DNA of 11,827 nt from the NCBI GenBank assembly GCA_947375085.1, contig CANCEQ010000087.1:1-11827 (forward strand). Reading direction: 5' to 3'. The notes beneath the pieces are model-generated. The model was not told where the DNA came from. It was given only the letters and a program-made list of their open reading frames with translations, and ran no database searches. The stretch is from Flavobacteriales bacterium (GTDB taxonomy: Bacteria > Bacteroidota > Bacteroidia > Flavobacteriales > Crocinitomicaceae). The position numbers and the translations under genes are program-made. Below, piece by piece: positions 1 to 7,239 of the stretch (the stretch's first letter is position 1; every line of letters starts with the position of its first letter).

Positions 1-125
1 AGAACAGTTAAAAAATCAGCACATCCAAGTGATCCACCTGGGTGACCAGAACTAACGGCAGATACCATTCTTACTATATCTCTTCTTACTTGTGAAGCTA
101 TTTTTTTTAACTCTGTAGTTTCCAT
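1..125 (-). CDS. Transketolase, N-terminal subunit (5' part, runs off left edge)
   Basis: Only the first 41 codons are visible, read on the minus strand from the ATG at 125. Residues 25-36 read SSGHPGGSLGCA, the thiamine diphosphate transketolase signature; its histidine belongs to the active site in the family. The preceding QVRRDIVRMV and the GGSLG form resemble the roughly 280-residue N-terminal half of split transketolases, common in Bacteroidota, more than the full-length E. coli TktA start. That it is split is inferred, since the end lies outside the window. The enzyme moves two-carbon ketol units between sugar phosphates in the non-oxidative pentose phosphate pathway, in the cytoplasm. 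The start is the first ATG, about 28 bases below a good -7 box at 153-160. The gene is divergent from the secreted-protein unit starting at 291. Confidence 0.9.
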   Translation of the reverse strand, partial: METTELKKIASQVRRDIVRMVSAVSSGHPGGSLGCADFLTV

Positions 126-144
126 TTTGATTTGTTTTCTATAA

Positions 145-179
145 TTGAAGTACAAATTTAGTTTATTTTATTAATTTTG
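145..179 (+). promoter_or_regulatory. Candidate promoter for the secreted-protein unit (-33 TTG 145-147, -7 box 172-179)
   Basis: TAATTTTG at 172-179 matches TAnnTTTG exactly. A TTG at 145-147 lies 24 bases upstream, slightly beyond the usual spacing. If used, the leader before the ATG at 291 would be about 105 bases, long for a window in which other leaders look very short. It overlaps the opposite-strand candidate for transketolase, so the two promoters would compete for polymerase. Confidence 0.35.
153..160 (-). promoter_or_regulatory. Candidate -7 promoter box for the transketolase gene
   Basis: Read on the minus strand this is TAAATTTG, an exact match to the Bacteroidota -7 consensus TAnnTTTG. 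It would give a leader of about 20 bases before the ATG at 125. I could not find a clear TTTG/TTG -33 element at the right distance upstream, so the support is the box and its position only. Confidence 0.45.
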
Positions 180-290
180 GTTGTCTAAAACAGAAGAACT
201 ATTTTTTTCTTTCAATGCAACTATTATTTCTTTTTAATAGTCTTGTAATTGAAATAATAAAATTAAAACATAATTACTAATTAAAAATAA

Positions 291-707
291 ATGAAAAATA
301 ACTCCTTTTTTTTCGTTCGAAAAATATCCATTTCCGCCTTATTTATTGGATTAAGTATAATCTCATATTCTCAAGAAGTTTCTGGTGTAGAGCTAGATAG
401 TCGAACTTTAGAGTTAAAATTAATTGAAAATTTAAAAAATAATCGGCCATCGACAGAAAACATTGTCAGTTGTTTTGATATTTCAATTGATAAACAGCCT
501 TCATCAGAATTGACTGAAATTATGATTTTAGAGATCAAAAAAATAAAAGGAGTTAAGGATTGTAAATTCAATGAAAATAAAAAGGTTGTTTTAATTTCTG
601 AAAAAACGATGAATAATTCTATTATACCTTTATTTGAAGAGGTAATTGAAAGTAGAGAAATTATTATAGCTAGTTATTCAGAAAAAATAATTGATATTCA
701 AAAATGA
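291..707 (+). CDS. Small secreted protein of unknown function, coupled to the T9SS cargo gene
   Basis: I do not recognise this 138-residue protein. Residues 1-28 form a signal peptide: MKNN, a basic RK, a hydrophobic core and an SYSQ end, so it is probably exported across the inner membrane. The rest is charged, rich in Lys, Glu and Ile. From about residue 60 the pattern looks like strand-helix-strand-helix-strand (ISIDKQ, SELTEIMILEIKKI, VVLISE, then IIPLFEEVIE), loosely like a small ferredoxin-like or heavy-metal-associated fold. There is no CxxC metal motif; the mature part has only two cysteines, in SCFD and KDCKF. The start at 291 is the first ATG and opens the signal peptide; the bases before it are A-rich with no Shine-Dalgarno. 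Its stop overlaps the next start in ATGA at 704-707, so the two are very probably co-translated and may work together (inference). Confidence 0.8.
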   Translation: MKNNSFFFVRKISISALFIGLSIISYSQEVSGVELDSRTLELKLIENLKNNRPSTENIVSCFDISIDKQPSSELTEIMILEIKKIKGVKDCKFNENKKVVLISEKTMNNSIIPLFEEVIESREIIIASYSEKIIDIQK

Positions 708-3358
708 GAAATATATTAAACTTCACTAAAGTCGAATTATTTTTTAATAAAATAATTTTGTCTATTCTATTAATGTCATCTACATTAGTTTTTGCTCAAC
801 CATCAAATGATAATCCTTGCAATGCAATAGAAATTACACCAACAGTTGATTGTAATTACACTATTTATTCTAATGTAAATGCTACTGCAAGTGCAAATGT
901 AGTTTCTCCTGGATGTGCTTCATATATTGGAGGTGATGTTTGGTTTTCAATAGTTGTACCTCAAAGTGGTTTACTAACTATAGATACCCAAGCTGGAGCT
1001 ATGACAAATTCAGGTATGGCACTTTATTATGGGGAATGTAATAATTTAATTTTGATGACTTGTGATCCTAATTCAGGTTCTGGACTTATGTCTAAAATTA
1101 GTCAATCAGGTTTATCTAGTGGTGATTCACTTTGGGTTAGAGTTTGGGGAGAGAATAATCAAACGGGAGATTTTGGAATATGTGTTACTTCTCCTCCAAA
1201 TTGTGGTGCAAATGCAATTGCAGGTGATGAATGTTCAACAGCGCCTCCTATTTGTAATTTAAACGGATATTGTGGTAATACTTCTTCTAACTATACATCT
1301 TCTGGGAAGACATGGTCAGATTTGAAAACTACTTTTTGTGGAGCTTCGATTGATAATGATTCTTATGTTTCATTTGTAGCATCTTCTTCAACTATTTCTT
1401 TATACGTATGGGTGTTAAATAGTTTGGATAATCACGGTGTTCAAATGATGATTTTTTCAACAAATACTTGTGGTTCAGGTACACCAAATAAAGTTTATTG
1501 TAATTCTGGATTTGGACCATCAAATGATCCTGAAATAGTTTCGGTTTCAGGTTTAACTATTGGTGCTAAATATTATTTAATGGTTGATGGGGTTGCTGGA
1601 GATGTATGTGATTATATAATTGGGGTTCCTAGTCAAGGAAGTGGTTTAGATATACCGGTTTCTGTTTCACCTGTATCCGCTACAATCTGTGCTGGGAATT
1701 CAATATCTATTACTGCAACAGGAGGGGATGGTAATTATGATTGGACAACTTCTCCTAATGTAGCTACTTTGAATACAACAAATACGGCTACTGTAACTTC
1801 ACAAGCTCTTTCAGTTGGGACTTATGTTTATAATGCAACTTCAACTTCATTATCAAATTGTCCTTCAAATTCAACTTCTACTATAAATGTAGTTGCTTCT
1901 CCAGGTCAAACAACAGGTTTAAATGCAATTTGCCCTGGAACTAAAACTCAATTAACAAATGCTACAATTGGTGGAGTTTGGTCATCATTAGATGTTTCAA
2001 AAGCAATTGTAAATTCAAAAGGTGTTGTTACAGGAGTAGCAGATGGTAGTTGTACTATTAGATATACTGTTTGCGGTGTTGATGTAGATTTCCCTATAAC
2101 TATTAATTCATCACTTGGGATTGGTTCAATTTCAGGTCTTTCGGATGTATGTATTGGTTCAAATATAACATTAACTAACCCCACAAATGGAGGTGTTTGG
2201 ACTTCTGCAGACCCAACAAAAGCAACTGTTAATTCTTCAGGTGTGGTAACCGGTGTTACGGTAGGTTCAACAATTATTAAATATGTATCAGGTGCATTGA
2301 ATGGTTGTAATCAAGCCAAAAAGACAATCACAATTAATTCATTGCCGGTAGTGAATCCAATTACAGGAACTTTACAAAGTTGTAAAGGAGTTGACGCAAC
2401 GTTAATTGGAAGTCCATTAAATGGAAGCTGGTCTTCAGGAAGTTTAAATGTTGCAACTATTGATCCCACTTCAGGTGTTGTTAAACCTATAACAAAAGGA
2501 GTAGCAGTAATTACTTATACTTATACTGATAATAATAATTGTCAAAATAAAATAACTGAAAATTTCACAACATTACAGCCAGATCCTCAGATTTATGATT
2601 TAACAAATTCAGATCATGTATATTGTCTTTTTCATTTAGAAGATACACTGAAAATGTCGTCAAATATAGGTGCAACTAAAGGAAAATGGAGTTTTATTTC
2701 ACCGTCTTCTGGTGGTCAAGCAACTTTTTTGCCAGACTCAATTTTTAATACTGGAATTAAAGTAGATAAATATGGTGATTATAAATTTGTTTTTGCAGAA
2801 GAGACATGTAAGAATACGGATACAATTTTAGTAAAATTCAGACCTGGAGCATACGCTTTAATTGATTCAATTTTCACAATTTGTAAAGGTGTAAATCAGG
2901 ATTTAAAACCATTTTATTCATATCCTGAGTATATCACTTCTTTAGTTTGGAGTACAGGTGCTATCACACCAAGTATTTCGGTAAATGAAGAAAATAAATA
3001 TACTTTGACAGTTTCTACAGGTTGTGGTAATCCATACGTCACATCATCTAAACTTATCGTAAAAGTTTGTGAAATTCAAAGTATGCCAAATGTTATAACT
3101 CCTAATGGTGATGGAATTAATGATGTTTATGTAATTGATGTTGAACAAGGTATATTTAAAACTTTTGACATTGTGATTACAAATCGTTGGGGGAATTTAA
3201 TTAAAGAATATAATGATCCAGTTAAAGGAGCTTGGGATGGTAAAAATCAAGTAGGTGATTTCGTAGATGAAGGTGTTTATTTTTATTCGGTAAAAGCTGA
3301 AACATTAGCTGGTGAAAAAATCACTAAACAAGGATTTATTCATGTTATTTATGAGTAA
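704..3358 (+). CDS. Large secreted T9SS cargo protein with jelly-roll and Ig-like domains and gliding-motility C-terminal domain
   Basis: This 884-residue protein has a signal peptide at about 1-32 with a long N-region ending VFAQ. Residues about 33-165 form a jelly-roll-like domain seen in many Bacteroidota secreted proteins (NDNPCNAIEIT start, GGDVWFS core, WVRVWGEN near the end). Residues about 172-315 look like a second, diverged domain of that kind. Ig-like (BIg2-type) units follow with landmark tryptophans at 347, 426, 499 and 576, then two less clear beta-sandwich stretches at about 626-715 and 716-792. Residues about 793-884 are the CHU_C / TIGR04131 domain: NVITPNGDGIND at 796-807, then ITNRWGN, WDG and GVYFYSV. 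That domain directs type B export by T9SS to the cell surface or outside. An adhesin or matrix role is likely; no enzyme motif is visible. The start overlaps the upstream stop by ATGA, and a terminator follows 22 bases after the stop. Confidence 0.93.
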   Translation: MRNILNFTKVELFFNKIILSILLMSSTLVFAQPSNDNPCNAIEITPTVDCNYTIYSNVNATASANVVSPGCASYIGGDVWFSIVVPQSGLLTIDTQAGAMTNSGMALYYGECNNLILMTCDPNSGSGLMSKISQSGLSSGDSLWVRVWGENNQTGDFGICVTSPPNCGANAIAGDECSTAPPICNLNGYCGNTSSNYTSSGKTWSDLKTTFCGASIDNDSYVSFVASSSTISLYVWVLNSLDNHGVQMMIFSTNTCGSGTPNKVYCNSGFGPSNDPEIVSVSGLTIGAKYYLMVDGVAGDVCDYIIGVPSQGSGLDIPVSVSPVSATICAGNSISITATGGDGNYDWTTSPNVATLNTTNTATVTSQALSVGTYVYNATSTSLSNCPSNSTSTINVVASPGQTTGLNAICPGTKTQLTNATIGGVWSSLDVSKAIVNSKGVVTGVADGSCTIRYTVCGVDVDFPITINSSLGIGSISGLSDVCIGSNITLTNPTNGGVWTSADPTKATVNSSGVVTGVTVGSTIIKYVSGALNGCNQAKKTITINSLPVVNPITGTLQSCKGVDATLIGSPLNGSWSSGSLNVATIDPTSGVVKPITKGVAVITYTYTDNNNCQNKITENFTTLQPDPQIYDLTNSDHVYCLFHLEDTLKMSSNIGATKGKWSFISPSSGGQATFLPDSIFNTGIKVDKYGDYKFVFAEETCKNTDTILVKFRPGAYALIDSIFTICKGVNQDLKPFYSYPEYITSLVWSTGAITPSISVNEENKYTLTVSTGCGNPYVTSSKLIVKVCEIQSMPNVITPNGDGINDVYVIDVEQGIFKTFDIVITNRWGNLIKEYNDPVKGAWDGKNQVGDFVDEGVYFYSVKAETLAGEKITKQGFIHVIYE

Positions 3359-3380
3359 ATCTTTATTAAAAAAAAATTAA

Positions 3381-3408
3381 AAGCGGCTTTAAAGTCGCTT
3401 TTTTTTTT
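3381..3408 (+). terminator. Intrinsic terminator after the T9SS cargo gene
   Basis: AAGCGGCTTT at 3381-3390 pairs with AAAGTCGCTT at 3391-3400. All positions pair with one G-U, leaving the innermost bases as the loop, and a run of ten T covers 3399-3408. An A-rich tract precedes the stem, so the hairpin could also work on the other strand, but both flanking genes point right. It separates the secreted-protein unit from gap. Confidence 0.85.
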
Positions 3409-3460
3409 GATTAATTATTTAGTTTAATCAAAAATTATTTCTACATTACAATAACTTATT

Positions 3461-3468
3461 TACCTTTA
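3461..3468 (+). promoter_or_regulatory. Weak candidate -7 box for gap
   Basis: TACCTTTA matches TAnnTTTG except for the last base and lies about 35 bases before the gap start, between the upstream terminator and the gene, where a promoter must exist. I see no good -33 partner, so this is a tentative placement. Confidence 0.25.
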
Positions 3469-3502
3469 TATCATCTATTCAAAATAACTAAATAAAAAGG
3501 TC

Positions 3503-4492
3503 ATGAAAAATATTGGTGTTAACGGATTTGGAAGAATAGGAAGATATTTTACTCGAGTTAGCTTATTGAGAAACGATATTCAGGTTACTGTTGTAAATGA
3601 TCTTGCTGATGTTAAAACATTAGCACATTTATTGAAATATGATAGTGTACATGGTAAATTAAATTTAGAATTTACTGTACAAGGAGATAAAATTGTTTTT
3701 GAAAATGGGAAAGAAATTTTATTTGTCAAAGAAAAAAATCCAGCTTCAATTGAGTGGGGAAAATACAATGTTGAAACAGTTATAGAGTCAACGGGATTAT
3801 TTTTATCTAAAGAGGAAGCTAGTAAACATCTGGTAGGAGGGGCAAAAAAAGTAATTATTTCAGCGCCTTCTAAAGGAGAAGATATTAAAACAGTTGTTTT
3901 AGGAGTTAATGAAAATTTGCTAACATCTGAAGATATAATTGTTTCCAATGCTTCATGTACTACAAATTCTGCAGCACCAATGTTGAAAGTGTTATTAGAA
4001 TTATGTAAAATTGAAAATGCTTATATTTCTACAGTTCATAGTTATACATCTGATCAAAGATTACATGATGCTCCTCATTCGGATTTAAGAAGAGCTAGAG
4101 CAGCTGCTGTTTCAATAATACCAACAAGTACAGGAGCGGCAAAAGCATTAACTCGAATATTTCCTGAATTGGAAGGAAAAATGGGGGGGAGTGCATTTAG
4201 AGTCCCTGTACCTGATGGTTCAATGACAGATTTAACGTTAATCGTTAATAATCCTCCCTCAATTGAAGAGATTAATAGTGCAATGAAAAAAGCTTCTGAA
4301 AATGAATTGAAAGGGATCTTAAGATACTCTGATGAGCCTTTAGTTTCAATTGATATAGTTGGTGATTCAAATAGTTGTATTTTTGATTCTGAATTGACAA
4401 GTGTTACTGGTAATATGATAAAAGTTATTGGTTGGTATGATAATGAGGCTGGTTATTCAAATCGATTGGTAGATTTAGCAATTCGTTTATAA
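3503..4492 (+). CDS. gap: Type I glyceraldehyde-3-phosphate dehydrogenase (phosphorylating)
   Basis: The enzyme converts glyceraldehyde 3-phosphate, NAD(P)+ and phosphate to 1,3-bisphosphoglycerate in glycolysis, or the reverse in gluconeogenesis, as a cytoplasmic tetramer. The 329 residues match the usual family length. The Rossmann motif NGFGRIGR is at 7-14, with Asp33 after the second strand (VVND), a position that favours NAD+ in the family. The active site SNASCTTNS has catalytic Cys152, and His179 lies in TVHSYTSDQ. DLRRARAAA and the STGAAKA phosphate-site motif follow, and the C-terminal WYDNEAGYSNR is conserved. The catalytic domain resembles the Bacillus/cyanobacterial HSYT..DQR branch more than E. 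coli GapA. The ATG at 3503 is preceded at two bases by AAAAAGG, the best Shine-Dalgarno-like site in the window. The DUF5723 gene follows after 36 bases and may be co-transcribed. Confidence 0.97.
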   Translation: MKNIGVNGFGRIGRYFTRVSLLRNDIQVTVVNDLADVKTLAHLLKYDSVHGKLNLEFTVQGDKIVFENGKEILFVKEKNPASIEWGKYNVETVIESTGLFLSKEEASKHLVGGAKKVIISAPSKGEDIKTVVLGVNENLLTSEDIIVSNASCTTNSAAPMLKVLLELCKIENAYISTVHSYTSDQRLHDAPHSDLRRARAAAVSIIPTSTGAAKALTRIFPELEGKMGGSAFRVPVPDGSMTDLTLIVNNPPSIEEINSAMKKASENELKGILRYSDEPLVSIDIVGDSNSCIFDSELTSVTGNMIKVIGWYDNEAGYSNRLVDLAIRL

Positions 4493-4528
4493 ATAAACAT
4501 ATCTTTTAATAAAATAGAAAAATTTAAA

Positions 4529-5986
4529 ATGTCTAAAAAGTATTTAATTGTTGTTCTTTTTTTAATTGTAAATATTACTACTGTTTTTTCACAAAATACT
4601 TTTGGATCTATAAATAGTAATTATTCACCTACAAATAGTGTTTCATTAAACCCATCTAGTATTTCAAATTCTAAAACTTTTTTAGATGTGAATTTAATTG
4701 GAGCAGGAATTTATGCGAATAATAATTTAATTATGATTCCTAATAGCAATTTTTTTAACATTCTTACTACTGGGACTTCTATTGATAGAAAAAAGGATTT
4801 ATTCTATGATCAAAATACGTTGAATCAAAAGGAAGTAATTAATTTATTTTCAAAGACATTTATAGCAGGGCCAGGTTTTATTGTAACTCAAGGAGATCAT
4901 TCAGGTGGACTTTCCTTCAATAATAGAAGTTATGCTGCTATTAATAATATCCCCTATTTTATAGGGAGTTTTGCGCAACACGGTTTAACAGATTTTCCTA
5001 GACAACAAGGTAAAGATTTTGACGCAAAAAATATGCGCTTTGCAGCCTTTAATTTTTCAGAGATAAAAGCGAGTTACTCCAATACATTTTATAAAAAAGA
5101 TAAAAACATACTTGCAGCTGGTATTTCAATCAAGAAATTTTATTCTTTAGCAGGTGCAGCAGCAAATATCGAAGATCTTTCTTTTAATGTTCATAATGAT
5201 ACTGCTCTTTCTGTCTATAAATTTGATGCTGACAGAATGAGTTCAAGTGGAGGTTTGTACCGTAAAGGAGGTATGGGTTTAGACATTGGTATAACTTATC
5301 AAAGAATGTTAGTGAATGCGGGGGGATATTTACCGCACATGGTTAAATCAGGCTGTAGATATATTCCTTATAAATATAAACTAGGATTTTCTATTATTGA
5401 TATTGGGTCAGTTAAGTTTGATGAATCTAAAATATCGTATAATGGATATAATTATAAGGATATTGAAATAAATGGATATACAGGTATTACATCTAATCCA
5501 GATAGTGTTGCTAGTATTTTTTCAAGCCAAGATGACTTAAAAGCAGGATTAATTAAAAAAACGAATAAGATTATGTTGCCAACCTTTATATCAGCTCAGG
5601 TTGATTATAATCTTTGGGCTTCAGCTGTTTATATTAATGCAACAATTGTACAAGGAATACCACACTCATCAACTAAATTTGGTATTAGACATGCAAATTC
5701 CTTGTCAATTACACCAAGATTTGAAACTCGTATAGTTGATTTTTCTTTACCATTTAGTTTATATGAATATTCAAAAGCACAATTAGGAATGAGTTTTAGA
5801 ATAGGTCCTTTGACAATTGGTTCAGATAAATTTGTGAATTGGATTATAAATTCAGATTTGTATGGTGGGGATATTTACGTTTACTTTAAAGCTCCAATTG
5901 TCTATCATCCAAAATGTAGAGAAATGGTATTAAATAGAAAAAGAAAACAAAGCGATTGGAAGAGTAAAATAAATTGTGCTTTCTAA
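4529..5986 (+). CDS. DUF5723-type outer membrane protein, function unknown
   Basis: This 485-residue protein begins with a clear signal peptide (MSKKYLIVVLFLIV..., ending VFSQ at about residue 22). The mature N-terminus, NTFGSINSNYSPTNSVSLNPSSISNS, followed by a strand reading DVNLIGAGIYANNN, is the layout I associate with the Bacteroidota DUF5723 family. The rest alternates aromatic and polar residues in short strands with Gly/Asn/Asp turns (for example AAGISIKKFYSLAG, LYRKGGMGLDIGITYQRM, LGMSFRIGPLTIGSDK), as in an outer-membrane beta-barrel. No enzymatic motif is visible. A relation to PorP-like or transport barrels is possible but cannot be shown here. The start is an ATG with an A-rich leader 36 bases after gap; co-transcription is plausible, though TATCTTTT at 4500-4507 could be a weak promoter. 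The gene ends convergently against waaA. Confidence 0.75.
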   Translation: MSKKYLIVVLFLIVNITTVFSQNTFGSINSNYSPTNSVSLNPSSISNSKTFLDVNLIGAGIYANNNLIMIPNSNFFNILTTGTSIDRKKDLFYDQNTLNQKEVINLFSKTFIAGPGFIVTQGDHSGGLSFNNRSYAAINNIPYFIGSFAQHGLTDFPRQQGKDFDAKNMRFAAFNFSEIKASYSNTFYKKDKNILAAGISIKKFYSLAGAAANIEDLSFNVHNDTALSVYKFDADRMSSSGGLYRKGGMGLDIGITYQRMLVNAGGYLPHMVKSGCRYIPYKYKLGFSIIDIGSVKFDESKISYNGYNYKDIEINGYTGITSNPDSVASIFSSQDDLKAGLIKKTNKIMLPTFISAQVDYNLWASAVYINATIVQGIPHSSTKFGIRHANSLSITPRFETRIVDFSLPFSLYEYSKAQLGMSFRIGPLTIGSDKFVNWIINSDLYGGDIYVYFKAPIVYHPKCREMVLNRKRKQSDWKSKINCAF

Positions 5987-6024
5987 ATAATTAAATTTCA
6001 GGTTGTTCAGATATTAATTATTTA
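5984..6024. terminator. AT-only inverted repeat between convergent genes, possible weak bidirectional terminator
   Basis: An 11-base arm at 5984-5994 is perfectly complementary to one at 6014-6024, with a 19-base loop. The arms contain only A and T and include the TAA stop codons of both convergent genes. The stem would be weak and there is no pure T tract, so a terminator role is uncertain; it could be chance in AT-rich DNA. Confidence 0.3.
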
Positions 6025-7239
6025 ATCTAAGTATGAAACTATTTTTCGGGAAGCTCCAGTTTGTTTTTGTATAAATTTTTCTGTTTTTGATTTTAATTCT
6101 ACTAGATTCGTTTTAATAAAATCATATTTTTTTTGAAATTCAAGTTGTGTTGAGATAGAAAAACCAATTCCTTCTTTAATAAACATATCTCCTTCAGGAA
6201 ATCTGGAATGTTTAGGTCCAAACAATACAGGAAGACCAAAAACAGCGGGCTCTAAAATATTGTGTAAACTCCCACTAAATCCTCCGCCAATATATGCAAT
6301 GTCTCCGTAGGAATATGCATTAGCTAAATGTCCAATAGTATCTAAAATTAGTACTTTCTCATTTTTGTATTCTTTACCTTTCTCAAGATTTGAATACCTA
6401 GCTGAAGATGTTTTTAATAAATTAAGGATTTCATTAATATGATTTTCAGAAATATCGTGAGGCGCAATGATTACTTTTTTTATCCAGTTTTCATCATTAA
6501 TTAATGGTAAAATTAGTTTTTCATCTATTGACCAAGTACTTCCTAATATTAAGACTTTTTCGCCTTCAGAAAATTGCTCTAAAATTGCATTATTTGTTAA
6601 ATTGGTTTTATTCTCAATTACTCTATCAAATCTAGTATCACCTGTTATAGTGTAATTTGATATTCCAATCGATTTTAATAACTCAGCTGATATTTCGTTC
6701 TGAATAAAAAAATGATCAAATTGATAAAGAATAGATTTAAAGAACGTATTATCTTTTTTAAAAAAACGTTGTTCAGGTCTGAAAATAGCACTTATTGAAT
6801 ATAATTTAGCTTTTGTTTTTTTTATTTCAAATATATAATTCGCCCAGAATTCATATTTCACAAAGAAAACTTTTGTTGGTTGAAAATGATGGATGAATTT
6901 TTTAGCGTTTGAAGGAGTATCTAATGGTAAATAACAAACATAGTCAGCTTGATGTTTTCGTTTGTGAAAATGTAAATATCCTGATGGGGAAAAGAAAGTA
7001 ACAAGAATATAGATAGAAGGATTACTTGTTTTCAAATTATTAATTACAGGTAAAGCTTGATCAAATTCACCTAGTGATGCACAATGGAACCAATATACAT
7101 TTTCATTCGAAACCAAAGGTAAATTATTAAATAACTCTTTTCGGCCATTTATCCATTGATTTGCTTTTGGATTAAAAGGAGAAATTACTTTAATTAATAA
7201 GCCGTAGGAGAAGATTCCTAAATTATAGAATAAATGCAT
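6022..7239 (-). CDS. waaA: 3-deoxy-D-manno-octulosonic acid (Kdo) transferase
   Basis: WaaA (KdtA, family GT30) transfers Kdo from CMP-Kdo to the lipid A precursor at the cytoplasmic face of the inner membrane, beginning the LPS core. The 405 residues are close to family length. Residues 1-20 form a hydrophobic, probably membrane-associated N-terminus. HCASLGEFDQA carries Glu58, which aligns with the catalytic glutamate of the family. KYEFWAN at about 127-133 is the conserved acceptor-side motif. The C-terminal Rossmann half has GSTW, IIAPHD, and GGGFSGSLHNILEPA from residue 318, then GLPVLFGPKH, the CMP-Kdo binding region. The start is the ATG whose first base is the last base of the upstream stop (TAATG at 7237-7241), implying translation coupled to the outer-membrane protein gene. 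It ends convergently against the DUF5723 gene. Confidence 0.96.
   Translation of the reverse strand: MHLFYNLGIFSYGLLIKVISPFNPKANQWINGRKELFNNLPLVSNENVYWFHCASLGEFDQALPVINNLKTSNPSIYILVTFFSPSGYLHFHKRKHQADYVCYLPLDTPSNAKKFIHHFQPTKVFFVKYEFWANYIFEIKKTKAKLYSISAIFRPEQRFFKKDNTFFKSILYQFDHFFIQNEISAELLKSIGISNYTITGDTRFDRVIENKTNLTNNAILEQFSEGEKVLILGSTWSIDEKLILPLINDENWIKKVIIAPHDISENHINEILNLLKTSSARYSNLEKGKEYKNEKVLILDTIGHLANAYSYGDIAYIGGGFSGSLHNILEPAVFGLPVLFGPKHSRFPEGDMFIKEGIGFSISTQLEFQKKYDFIKTNLVELKSKTEKFIQKQTGASRKIVSYLD

Noticed and set aside
601..660. Heavy-metal-binding domain in the 138-residue protein
   Set aside because: The strand-helix pattern is suggestive but the CxxC metal motif is absent, so no metal role is called.
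1062..2184. Short open frames on both strands inside the T9SS cargo gene (1062-1262, 1948-2184)
   Set aside because: They are out-of-frame shadows of a well-supported coding region.
3580..3948. 122-codon minus-strand open frame
   Set aside because: It is antisense to gap, whose reading frame is unmistakable; no family resemblance.
4493..4528. Separate promoter for the DUF5723 gene (TATCTTTT at 4500-4507)
   Set aside because: One base off the -7 consensus, no -33 element, and such near matches are common in DNA this rich in A and T; mentioned only as an alternative.
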